A program made the position numbers and the translations under genes. Shown piece after piece: positions 4,781 to 10,965 of a DNA stretch of 11,055 nt (position 1 is its first letter; each line of letters opens with the position of its first letter). The notes below the pieces were generated by a model, which was not told the origin of the DNA, made no database searches, and saw nothing but the letters and a program-made list of their open reading frames with translations. This DNA is from Candidatus Pacearchaeota archaeon (GTDB lineage: Archaea; Nanobdellota; Nanobdellia; Pacearchaeales; GW2011-AR1), in NCBI GenBank assembly GCA_030699205.1, contig JAUYJY010000019.1:1-11055 (forward strand), read 5' to 3'.

Positions 4781-5575
4781 TTATGATTCCTTGGATAATT
4801 CTTTTATTAAATTTTCTTCTTCTTTCATTCCTCGATGCCATTCATAATTATCTATAATACCATTATCTAACCTTTCATTTAATTTGTGAATTCTTTCTTT
4901 TGCCCTTAAAATTGCTTCCTTATTTTGTTTTTTTTGGAATTTTTTGACATCTGTTAATCCAAAGTACGAATGGATTGTTTTATCAAAAAATATGAAAATT
5001 ATTGCAGATGTTATAGTCAAGCCATAAATCCAATTTGCAACTTCAGGTATTTCCGATGATTTAGATATCCAAATAGCTGTTAGAGTTATTGTATAAATTG
5101 TCCAAAATATTTTTCTGCCGAATGTACCCACTTTCGTATTGTGTATAAAATAAAAGAAGATAACCATAGGCAAAATTGTTGTTATTGAGATTCCCAATAC
5201 ACCATATTGTATGAATATTGTTTCAAAAAGACTATTTTCATTAATAAACCTAACAGAAATTACTGATATAAGTAGGGCAATTATAACATTAACTTTTTTA
5301 TTTTTATCTCCTATGGGTGTTTTCTCAAGGATTTTAGTAATTATAATTATGAGCAAAATGAGGATAAGCACTTTAGAAAAAAAGAACTCGGACGTGCTAT
5401 AATCTCCGATTATATTTTCGAGGAAAGGAGATAAAACTCCAGTTATGGAATCAATGCCTTGGCTAACAAAGTCTTTTGTATTACTAAAATAATAATATGA
5501 CTGTGCACTAACATTTCCAATAGAAATTATAACAAGAAGCAGTACTTGAATAAAAATTAAATCTCTTTTTTTCAT
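4781..5575 (-). CDS. Signal-peptide multi-TM membrane protein with cytoplasmic helical tail
   Basis: This 264-residue protein starts with a signal peptide (MKKRDLIFIQ..., likely cut at VSA|Q25). A ~40-residue exposed stretch and about five TM segments follow (67-84, 96-110, 125-144, 155-170, 183-198), then a charged helical tail (210-264). Motifs shared with the protein encoded divergently at 5651: VRFINEN (108-114), RKIFW (154-158) and W-[IV]-Y...F-F-D-x-[ST]-[IV]-x-x-Y-F (182-205). A TATA box on this strand lies 26 nt before the ATG, giving a leaderless start. Three related genes in a row suggest a multi-subunit membrane assembly. I recall similar architectures in DPANN genomes without a known function. 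Confidence 0.8.
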   Translation of the reverse strand: MKKRDLIFIQVLLLVIISIGNVSAQSYYYFSNTKDFVSQGIDSITGVLSPFLENIIGDYSTSEFFFSKVLILILLIIIITKILEKTPIGDKNKKVNVIIALLISVISVRFINENSLFETIFIQYGVLGISITTILPMVIFFYFIHNTKVGTFGRKIFWTIYTITLTAIWISKSSEIPEVANWIYGLTITSAIIFIFFDKTIHSYFGLTDVKKFQKKQNKEAILRAKERIHKLNERLDNGIIDNYEWHRGMKEEENLIKELSKES

Positions 5576-5595
5576 AATAGTATATAGTTTTCAAG

Positions 5596-5614
5596 TTTAA
5601 AAAAGTTTATAAAC
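5596..5614. promoter_or_regulatory. Divergent promoter of the membrane-protein block
   Basis: The 75-bp gap between the two paralogous genes holds two A/T boxes. TTTAAA at 5596-5601 serves the minus strand (26 nt to the ATG at 5575), and GTTTATAAAC (5605-5614), a perfect 10-bp palindrome, serves the plus strand. The expected plus-strand start is about 5634. One compact element therefore fires both ways and likely co-regulates the paralogs. Confidence 0.55.
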
Positions 5615-5650
5615 CCTTTTGAATATGTGGGTGTTAGAGATGTGCTTAAA

Positions 5651-6472
5651 ATGAGTTTAGGAAAAAGAGGGCAAAAATTGCTTGGTGGCACCATTATTGT
5701 AATTTTGCTTGTATTGTTCGGACTTCCGGGGCTTTTATCTGTAATAGGTAATGGTGATTACAAAACTAATTTTGACGCAATGATTAGTGTAGCAGAGGAC
5801 ACAGTTATTCCTATTTTTAGCTTTCTATTGGGTTTGGATAAGATTCCAGATAATAATATCCAGTTTTTAGTTGTGCTTGCTTTTATTATGATTTCGATTA
5901 TAATCGTGAGTACTTTGGATTCTATAAATATTTTTGGAGAAGGAACTTCGAGATGGGTTAACTTTGTTGTAGGTATTATAGTTTCTCTTATAGGTGTTAG
6001 ATTTATGCCTGAAAATATGTGGGAATCTTTGACTGCTCCTTCAAGTGCTTTTGTTGCTACGATGCTTGTCGGACTTCCTTTTTTGGCTACTGTTTTTGTT
6101 ACGATGAAAATTAAATTTGATTTGGTCAGGAAAATTATTTGGCTGTTCTTTTTGATAGTATTGGGTTATATAATCTATGTTCAATCTGGAAGTGGCTTTG
6201 AATGGGTTTACGTTATTTTTGCAGGTTTAGCCGGCTTCATGATGATCTTTGATGCGAGTGTTAGAAAATATTTCTATAAACAAAAATCGGATCTTGAGAT
6301 TGAAACTATGTTAGGTAAATTAAGTCTAAAAAAAAGAAAGATAATACGTGACGAAATAAAAAAATATTATGATATTATAGCAGATCCTGATACACCTCAT
6401 GATGAGAAGGGTAGAGCTGCAAAGACGCTTGTGGATTTGGAAAAACAATTAAGGAAATTGAGAACAGATTGA
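5651..6472 (+). CDS. Multi-TM membrane paralog with cytoplasmic helical tail
   Basis: A 273-residue protein from the ATG at 5651. It has an N-terminal hydrophobic helix (about 11-32) without a clear cleavage site, an exposed stretch, TM segments at about 70-90, 102-116, 133-151, 160-176 and 184-199, then a charged tail with a coiled-coil-like end (DLEKQLRKLR). VRFMPEN (116-122), RKIIW (160-164) and WVYVIF...MIFDASVRKYF match its divergent neighbour, so the two are clearly paralogous. A GTG at 5627 would add 8 residues, but it lies upstream of the start point predicted from the TATA box. The last codons overlap the stub of a nucleotidyltransferase gene in another frame, which marks a recombination joint. 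Confidence 0.8.
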   Translation: MSLGKRGQKLLGGTIIVILLVLFGLPGLLSVIGNGDYKTNFDAMISVAEDTVIPIFSFLLGLDKIPDNNIQFLVVLAFIMISIIIVSTLDSINIFGEGTSRWVNFVVGIIVSLIGVRFMPENMWESLTAPSSAFVATMLVGLPFLATVFVTMKIKFDLVRKIIWLFFLIVLGYIIYVQSGSGFEWVYVIFAGLAGFMMIFDASVRKYFYKQKSDLEIETMLGKLSLKKRKIIRDEIKKYYDIIADPDTPHDEKGRAAKTLVDLEKQLRKLRTD

Positions 6473-6564
6473 ATAAGAAGATACATTTAATTAGCATTGA
6501 TAGATTTGATGATGTAAGTTCTGTTTTGAAAGAAGAAATTAAAAAGAAGCATTTAATTGTTTAA
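6466..6564 (+). pseudogene. 3' stub of a MNT nucleotidyltransferase gene
   Basis: Reading from 6466 gives R-L-N-K-K-I-H-L-I-S-I-D-R-F-D-D-V-S-S-V, then LKEEIKKKHLIV and TAA at 6562-6564. This matches the way archaeal MNT proteins end (a strand, a short acidic turn, then L-x-x-E-I-x-x...I), and it sits directly before a HEPN gene, where the partner belongs. The catalytic GSx10DxD half is absent: upstream, in another frame, is the end of the membrane gene. The joint lies around 6445-6470. This is a remnant; the membrane block replaced the front of the gene. Confidence 0.5.
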
Positions 6565-6584
6565 GGAACAGAGGAGATTGTTAA

Positions 6585-7043
6585 ATGGTTGATTTAAGTT
6601 GGTGCAAGAAACAAAAAAATGGAATTAAATTTATAAAGCCCAGCGATAATCTTTCTAAGGAATATTTCAAGTACATAGGGGAAACTTTATCTGTATTGGG
6701 TGGCATAGAATGTAAATCAAATATGTGGCTTGCTACTTCTAAATACTATTCCGAGTATTTCTGTGCTTATTCAATACTGATGAAAATTGGAATTAAATGT
6801 GAAATTCATGATTGCACTATCGGATTATGCAAGTTATTGGAAAAGGAAGGTATTTTGTTTGATGGATTTGCAAAAACTTTAGAAGAGGACAAGGAATTGA
6901 GAATTGATAATCAATACTATTTGAAAAACAGAAAGGTTAAAATTGATAATGACGCGCTTACAGAATTTTTATTAAGAACAAAAGAGATTTTAAATAGATT
7001 GAATTATGATATGATTAATAAAATTAGAGGTTTATTGGAATGA
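6585..7043 (+). CDS. HEPN-domain protein (orphaned MNT partner)
   Basis: This 152-residue helical protein resembles archaeal HEPN partners of MNT enzymes. The core is SKYYSEYFCAYSILMKIGIKCEIHDCTIGLCKLL (about 52-85), followed by the ELRIDNQYYL motif. Where HEPN RNases have R-x4-6-H, this has R106 with Tyr111/Tyr112 (RX4YY) and no histidine; the Y-x-A...H-D-C-T-I middle is typical of this subfamily. GAGGAG (6571-6576) is 8 nt before the ATG. Its nucleotidyltransferase survives only as a 3' stub just upstream. ATGA overlap couples it to the membrane gene at 7040. It may still be served by the intact MNT at 3671, or may be inert. Confidence 0.65.
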   Translation: MVDLSWCKKQKNGIKFIKPSDNLSKEYFKYIGETLSVLGGIECKSNMWLATSKYYSEYFCAYSILMKIGIKCEIHDCTIGLCKLLEKEGILFDGFAKTLEEDKELRIDNQYYLKNRKVKIDNDALTEFLLRTKEILNRLNYDMINKIRGLLE

Positions 7044-7696
7044 AAAAGATATTTAGTGCTTTAGCTGTTTTTTTTATTTTATTTAGTTTTGTTAGTGCGC
7101 AGTTGGATGGGGTTGTTGAAGGTTTAGAGGGAAATGTTGCGAAGGCGGAAGGCGGGATTAATACCGCGAAGGAATTTACTGAAAAAGATAAATATGATTT
7201 TTTGACAGAGCAATGGAAAGAGTTATTGCTTAAGAATAAAGTTATTTCCGGAGTTAATGGATTTTTTGAGAAAATAGATATTGTTTTTTTAATTTTGCTT
7301 GGAATGCATTGGTCTTTAAGTATGCAGATGTTTTTTGCTTTTTTGATTTGGATTTCCATGTTTTTAGTTTTTCTTAAGTGGTTTAGCGGTGTGCAAAATA
7401 AATGGCTTAAAGTCTTTTATGTTTTTGGAGCGAATATTTTACTTGCACAAATTAATTTCTTTGGATATTTAGGAAATGGTGCTTCTAAGTTAATCTTTTA
7501 TAAAGATGCTATTTTATTAAAGGTTTTGTTTTTCTTTATTGTAGTAATATTAATTGTTTTGTGGTGGAAAGTTAATGACTTTATTGTGGATATTTTGACG
7601 AAGAGAAGGGAGAAGAAGAAAGAAGAAAGTGCTGAATTTAATCAAAAGAAGACTGAGAAAGTTGTTGAAGGAATAACTAGAGTAGTGGAAGAATGA
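7040..7696 (+). CDS. Signal-peptide multi-TM membrane protein, second family
   Basis: A 218-residue protein. A signal peptide (1-20, cut at VSA|Q21) is followed by a ~55-residue exposed helical region (EGLEGNVAKAEGG...KDKYDFLTEQWKELL) and hydrophobic segments at about 80-115, 122-143 and 156-178. It ends in a strongly charged tail (187-218, KRREKKKEE...). The layout is like that of the protein encoded convergently at 7698, but no motif links it to the VRF/RK-x-x-W paralogs. Similar proteins with A|Q signal sites and a hydrophobic W-S-L-S...F-x-L-x-I-W segment occur, as I recall, in DPANN genomes without function. The start overlaps the HEPN stop by 4 bp, so the two are translated together. 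Confidence 0.75.
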   Translation: MKKIFSALAVFFILFSFVSAQLDGVVEGLEGNVAKAEGGINTAKEFTEKDKYDFLTEQWKELLLKNKVISGVNGFFEKIDIVFLILLGMHWSLSMQMFFAFLIWISMFLVFLKWFSGVQNKWLKVFYVFGANILLAQINFFGYLGNGASKLIFYKDAILLKVLFFFIVVILIVLWWKVNDFIVDILTKRREKKKEESAEFNQKKTEKVVEGITRVVEE

Positions 7697-7697
7697 A

Positions 7698-8327
7698 TTA
7701 GATTTCTGAAGTTATTTTATAAGCTTCCCTCATTTTTTTGGTAAATCCAATTTCTTTTCCTATTTCTTCTCCCTGTTTTTCTGCTTCTGTGAGATCTTCT
7801 TTTTTCCTTATGGGCTTGGTTAGTTTTGAAGCAAAAAAAATGAGAATTATAAAAATTAAAAGCACAATAATTAAAGAAATTAATTTAATCTCTTTAAATG
7901 GATTTATCAAATCTGATAATTTTATTATTCCATCCGAAATTATTCCTAAAGTGCTTGTTATTCCTAAAATTATAACAACAGCTAATCCTCCGAGCCATGC
8001 GGAAGCTCCCTTGAAAGGTTTTGTTAATCTTAATAACAATCCAGAGATTATAAAGGCTGAAAGGCAAAATAGAAATAAGATTATTAATTTATTTATTTCA
8101 ATATTATTTTCTGATTTAAGCACCCATTTTGTAATTGGTTTAATTTTTTGTGGTATTGTTATTTCTTTTTTTAAAAACTCATTAGTTTTTGTAATCAGTA
8201 TATTATTAGAAATGTCTTCTAATGATTTGTTTAAATTTATATCGGGCTGATTTGGCTCTGAAGTTTGCCCTGAAATTAGATATGCTAATAGAATAGATAA
8301 AAATAAAATTAGAGTTATTTTTTTCAT
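7698..8327 (-). CDS. Signal-peptide multi-TM membrane protein, second family
   Basis: A 209-residue protein with a signal peptide (1-20, likely ISG|Q21) and an exposed ~55-residue segment (QTSEPNQPDINLNKSLEDIS...). TM segments lie at about 80-98, 111-133 and 147-167. The charged tail (172-209) begins KPIRKKED. It mirrors the neighbour encoded at 7040 in order and spacing of parts, and the two genes meet tail to tail with one base between the stops. The TATA box inside the palindrome at 8341-8361 is 25 nt upstream of the ATG, so the start is leaderless and well supported. No known domain is recognised; a structural or pore-like role in the envelope is possible but unproven. Confidence 0.75.
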   Translation of the reverse strand: MKKITLILFLSILLAYLISGQTSEPNQPDINLNKSLEDISNNILITKTNEFLKKEITIPQKIKPITKWVLKSENNIEINKLIILFLFCLSAFIISGLLLRLTKPFKGASAWLGGLAVVIILGITSTLGIISDGIIKLSDLINPFKEIKLISLIIVLLIFIILIFFASKLTKPIRKKEDLTEAEKQGEEIGKEIGFTKKMREAYKITSEI

Positions 8328-8340
8328 ATAGTTATTTATT

Positions 8341-8361
8341 AAAGATTAAATATAAATCTTT
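8341..8361. promoter_or_regulatory. Palindromic bidirectional promoter
   Basis: AAAGATT (8341-8347) and AATCTTT (8355-8361) are perfect inverted arms around AAATATA. Read on the minus strand it gives TTTATATTT, centred 25 nt before the ATG at 8327. Read on the plus strand it gives ATTAAATATA, about 50 nt before 8403. The symmetry suggests joint control of both genes. Confidence 0.5.
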
Positions 8362-8402
8362 GTGCTGTCTTCAGAAATAATGTCCTTCAGGTAATTGGTC
8401 CA

Positions 8403-8585
8403 ATGTCTTCCATAAAGAAGGTTTTTATGAAGAAAGACAAAAAGGCAAAGCATAGCGAAGAAATTGAAGATATTGAGGAAAGGTTAAAGAAAGGACATTA
8501 TAGGAGTCCAAGGGAACAAAAACTTGCGAGAGAGAATGTTGAGAGACTTGAAAAAAGAATTAGAAGATTGCAGAGAGGGCTTTAA
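8403..8585 (+). CDS. Small basic helical protein resembling the tails of the membrane paralogs
   Basis: A 60-residue protein that is Lys/Arg/Glu-rich and almost certainly two helices: KHSEEIEDIEERLKKGHY, then a turn with SPREQ, then RENVERLEKRIRRLQRG. The layout (helix, short turn with Ser/Thr-Pro, Leu-heptad helix ending in R-x-L-[RQ]) resembles the last ~40 residues of the membrane protein encoded at 5651 (TPHDEKGRAAKTLVDLEKQL and on). It could be a soluble partner or a detached tail. A weak AGGT at 8389-8392 precedes the ATG; a second in-frame ATG at 8427 follows. It shares a promoter palindrome with the divergent membrane gene. Confidence 0.6.
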   Translation: MSSIKKVFMKKDKKAKHSEEIEDIEERLKKGHYRSPREQKLARENVERLEKRIRRLQRGL

Positions 8586-8798
8586 TTATGAAAGCGTGAC
8601 TTTTTAAAACGGATACTGCAAACTTATCGTCATCTGGCTTTTTTATCAAAGGCTTAGGGGTTAATATGCACAAATAACTTTTGTGTAAAATAGTTATACT
8701 TTACCATCAATAAATCCCTCATAATTTGATACTATAATATTAATGGTTTAGATTTTTAATAGTTATTTTAATTATAATTTAGGACAAAATGACTTTAA
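8586..8798. other. Non-coding AT-rich stretch with alternative hairpins
   Basis: No gene is visible. It starts with the dispersed repeat (8601-8617). CACAAA-TAACT-TTTGTG (8669-8685) is a 6-bp hairpin, and ATAACT (8674-8679) can instead pair with AGTTAT (8691-8696), so two exclusive structures exist. AATAGTTAT recurs at 8758. It may be a terminator for the gene ending at 8585, but no U-run follows. Confidence 0.3.
8601..8617. repeat. Dispersed repeat, copy 2 (TTTTTAAWACGGATACT)
   Basis: Matches 1041-1057 with one mismatch. It lies 16 nt after the gene ending at 8585 and no gene follows for 1.2 kb on this strand. Confidence 0.35.
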
Positions 8799-8813
8799 GT
8801 AGACATTTAAAAC
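8799..8813. repeat. Target-site duplication, left copy
   Basis: GTAGACATTTAAAAC, identical to 9760-9774, directly abuts the left inverted repeat. Confidence 0.88.
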
Positions 8814-9759
8814 TGTGTTATCCCGTTATTATTTCCTAACGATACATTTTTTGAGTTTCTCATTTTCTCATCTTCCTTACGAATGCTTCTGATGGCGTCT
8901 CAAGTCTATCAAAGTTTAAAGACCTATGTGGTTTCAAATCATTATACCAGTACACGAAATCTTTCTTTGATTTGAATGCATCTCTATTTCTGTCATAGCA
9001 TTCAAACCATTTTTCTATCTTACCATTAGATTGAGGATGTTTTATCTTTGTTAGAATTTGCTTGATATTTCTAGACTTAAGATAATCTCTAAACCTTGAA
9101 TTAGCGTCGATAATATTGCTTGTGAAGGTAGAGCCATGGTCACTAATACACTGCTTTATTTGACCATGCTTCAGTGCATCCTCCATTCCAACAATAGAAT
9201 TATCTGTTGATTCTTTTTTATTTTCTACTAAAGCAAGCAGTTTTCTGCTTGCATCATCTTCAACTCCAAATACCCACAATCCCTTACGATAATGCCAATC
9301 AATATGCACTGCAGTCAAGCTATGTCTTCTTTCATAGCGTATCCAATCCTTCTTGCGTTTATCCTTATGGTCTTTCTTTTTAGCATAACCCAAGTAAACC
9401 ATAATCTGGTGGATTCTGTTATGACCTATATGCCTTTTGTAGTCTCTATCTATCAGTCTTTCTATGGTATCTGCAGATACTCTGTATTTCTCAAAAGCCT
9501 TTTTTACAAGAATAATCTCCCATTCTTCAAATGGTTTACGAGGACGTCCAGATAGTTTTCCTATGTCTGGCATCTCTCCTGTTTTATCAAATGCCTCCTT
9601 CACCTGATAAACTCTTCTTACGCTTACCTTGGCGGTCTTTCTTGCTTGATAAACTGTCTTGCCATCAGCCAGCCTTCTCAATGTCTCTGTCAGCTTAGCT
9701 CGTGTCAATTTCATAGGTCTAACTAAATCAGCCTTATGAAATAGTTTCGGGATAACACA
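8814..9759 (-). mobile_element. IS481-like insertion sequence, 946 bp
   Basis: A complete element: imperfect 28-bp terminal inverted repeats starting TGTGTTATCCCG (8814-8841 and 9732-9759, 23 of 28 matches, the first 12 perfect). It carries one transposase gene and is flanked by a 15-bp direct repeat. Size, TGT-starting ends and long target duplication fit the IS481 group, known for 4-15 bp duplications. The ends and duplications match exactly, which suggests a fairly recent insertion. Confidence 0.88.
8860..9714 (-). CDS. DDE transposase of the IS481-like element (rve/integrase core)
   Basis: A 284-residue enzyme that cuts and rejoins the IS ends. Two helix-turn-helix regions lie at about 5-45 (TVYQARKTAKVSVRRVYQV) and 60-110, linked by a G-x-P/GRPRK loop that contacts DNA. 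The integrase core follows with D139 (AVHIDWH), D192 (CISDHGSTFTS) and E234 (HPQSNGKIEKW). Forty-one residues lie between the last two, somewhat more than the usual 35. The W-Y-N-x-L-x-P-H-R-S-L C-terminal box (256-266) and TPSEAF are classic for rve transposases. The gene fills the element, and all catalytic residues are present, so it is probably active. Confidence 0.92.
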   Translation of the reverse strand: MKLTRAKLTETLRRLADGKTVYQARKTAKVSVRRVYQVKEAFDKTGEMPDIGKLSGRPRKPFEEWEIILVKKAFEKYRVSADTIERLIDRDYKRHIGHNRIHQIMVYLGYAKKKDHKDKRKKDWIRYERRHSLTAVHIDWHYRKGLWVFGVEDDASRKLLALVENKKESTDNSIVGMEDALKHGQIKQCISDHGSTFTSNIIDANSRFRDYLKSRNIKQILTKIKHPQSNGKIEKWFECYDRNRDAFKSKKDFVYWYNDLKPHRSLNFDRLETPSEAFVRKMRK

Positions 9760-9774
9760 GTAGACATTTAAAAC
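9760..9774. repeat. Target-site duplication, right copy
   Basis: GTAGACATTTAAAAC, identical to 8799-8813, directly abuts the right inverted repeat and lies just upstream of the UPF0175/DUF3368 promoter. Confidence 0.88.
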
Positions 9775-9788
9775 GAAAGGTTTATTAA

Positions 9789-9815
9789 TGTTAACGATTT
9801 ATATGTTTTGTTAAC
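9789..9815 (+). promoter_or_regulatory. TATA box flanked by two TGTTAAC operator boxes
   Basis: TGTTAAC occurs at 9789-9795 and 9809-9815, exactly 20 bp apart (about two helical turns), each containing the palindrome GTTAAC. Between them lies TTTATATG (9798-9805). The predicted start point is near 9828, with GGAG (9833-9836) 8 nt before the ATG. Two boxes on one DNA face around the TATA box suit autorepression by the RHH-headed antitoxin. Confidence 0.6.
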
Positions 9816-9844
9816 AAAATAATGAATATTTTGGAGAATGCAAA

Positions 9845-10159
9845 ATGTATGAAAATATTGGGACAAGAATTTCGAAGGATATTTTGAAAGATATAGAATA
9901 TCTTGCTAAGGAAGAAAAAACAGATAAATCAAAAATAATGAGGGAGCTTTTAGATTTAGCTGTAAAAAATAAGCTTTTTGAAATTGCTTTGGAAAAATAT
10001 TTCAAAAGGGAAATTTCTTTTGGAAGAGCTGCCGAGCTTTCTAGATTGCCTTTATCTGACTTTATGAAAATGGCTGCTGAGAAAAAAGTGAGTTTGAATT
10101 ATTCAATTGTTTCATTAGAAAATGATTTTAAATCAGCTTTAAAGGTAAAAAATAGTTAA
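9845..10159 (+). CDS. UPF0175-type antitoxin with an RHH N-terminus
   Basis: A 104-residue protein. Residues 1-42 (NIGTRISKDILKDIEYLAKEE...DKSKIMRELLDLAVKN) fit a ribbon-helix-helix DNA-binding domain. Residues 48-104 carry the UPF0175 signature: ALEKYFKREISFGRAAELSRLPLSDFMKM...VSLNYS, followed by LENDFKSAL. UPF0175 proteins are regularly encoded before DUF3368 PIN proteins and act as VapB-like antitoxins. The next gene begins 4 bp after this stop, as expected for such a pair. GGAG 8 nt before the ATG supports the start. Twin TGTTAAC boxes around the TATA element suggest it represses its own operon. Confidence 0.85.
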   Translation: MYENIGTRISKDILKDIEYLAKEEKTDKSKIMRELLDLAVKNKLFEIALEKYFKREISFGRAAELSRLPLSDFMKMAAEKKVSLNYSIVSLENDFKSALKVKNS

Positions 10160-10163
10160 TAAA

Positions 10164-10649
10164 ATGATTGTTTCTAATACTTCACCTATAATTGTATTGG
10201 GGAAACAAGGAGTTTTGGAGCTTTTGAAGAATTGTTTTGGAAAGGTGATTATTCCGCAAGAAGTTTATAATGAAATAATAAAAAAAGAAGATAGTTTAGA
10301 AACAATTTCTTTGAAAAAAGGAATTGAGGAAAAATGGATAATTATTGAAGAGACGGCAATAAATCCAATTATTAATACTGATAATTTGGGGAAAGGAGAG
10401 AAAGAGGCGGTAAGTTTGGCAGCGAAGAAAAAAAGCATTTTGTTAATAGATGATGATAACGCAAGGAAGTATGCTTCTTTATTAAGGGTGGAGTGCCGCG
10501 GAACTATTTATGTTTTATTCTTGGCTGTTTTAAAAAAGATTATGGATAAGATTGAGGCAAAAGAGATTTTTGATAATATTGTTATAGAAGGATTTTATGT
10601 TTCAACTGAAGTTTATTCTGGATTTTTGTCTATGTTAGAGAGATTATAA
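10164..10649 (+). CDS. DUF3368 PIN-domain toxin (VapC-like ribonuclease)
   Basis: A 161-residue protein of usual DUF3368 length. The MIVSNTSPIIVLGKQG opening corresponds to the first PIN strand, where the usual Asp is Asn5, a common variant in this family. GKGEKEAVSLA (76-86) provides the conserved Glu, and LLIDDDNARKYA (93-104) the Asp cluster for metal binding. GTIYVLFLAV is the typical next helix. PIN toxins cut RNA, often tRNA or rRNA, and are held by the upstream antitoxin. It lacks its own Shine-Dalgarno sequence and is likely translated by coupling. The Asn5 variant leaves the strength of catalysis open. Confidence 0.88.
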   Translation: MIVSNTSPIIVLGKQGVLELLKNCFGKVIIPQEVYNEIIKKEDSLETISLKKGIEEKWIIIEETAINPIINTDNLGKGEKEAVSLAAKKKSILLIDDDNARKYASLLRVECRGTIYVLFLAVLKKIMDKIEAKEIFDNIVIEGFYVSTEVYSGFLSMLERL

Positions 10650-10677
10650 GGCTGGTTTGATTCTAATCTTTAACACT

Positions 10678-10938
10678 ATGGGTCTATGGGCTACTACTGA
10701 TGTGCCTACTCATAAAGATGTTTATATCTGGACTGTAGTGGGTGTGTTTGTGTATGCCTTTTTTATAGAAACTCATGTAATAAGATGGATTAATCGCCAG
10801 AAAGCATTACAGGCTCAAACAGATCAAAAGCTTATTAAAATTGCTGAAATCAATAGGAAGATTGAAAATCTTGAGCGTACTCCTTTAAGCCGTCACTTTA
10901 CTGCTGATGATAGGGATATAGCAGAAGACAAAATATAG
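10678..10938 (+). CDS. Small single-TM protein with a coiled-coil tail
   Basis: This 86-residue protein has one membrane segment (DVYIWTVVGVFVYAFFIETHVI, about residues 14-36), then a charged helix that looks like a coiled coil (KALQAQTDQKLIKIAEINRK, then IENLE) and a disordered end with DDRD. Starts: the ATG at 10678 is chosen; a TTG at 10657 would add seven residues, and neither has a good ribosome binding site. It follows the PIN toxin closely and may share its transcript. One TM plus a helical cytoplasmic tail echoes the tails of the other membrane proteins on this circle, but no sequence motif is shared. No family recognised. Confidence 0.6.
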   Translation: MGLWATTDVPTHKDVYIWTVVGVFVYAFFIETHVIRWINRQKALQAQTDQKLIKIAEINRKIENLERTPLSRHFTADDRDIAEDKI

Positions 10939-10965
10939 ATAATTCTGATAATTGGAACACTATTT

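Noticed and set aside
7738..8250. A 170-codon open frame on the plus strand
   Set aside because: It lies antisense to the minus-strand membrane gene at 7698-8327, which has a signal peptide, membrane segments and a leaderless promoter; the plus frame has none of these.
2495..8845. CTAACGATAC shared at 2495-2504 (IS200 end) and 8836-8845 (inside the IS481-like end)
   Set aside because: Ten bases with different surroundings in elements of unrelated mechanism; probably chance.
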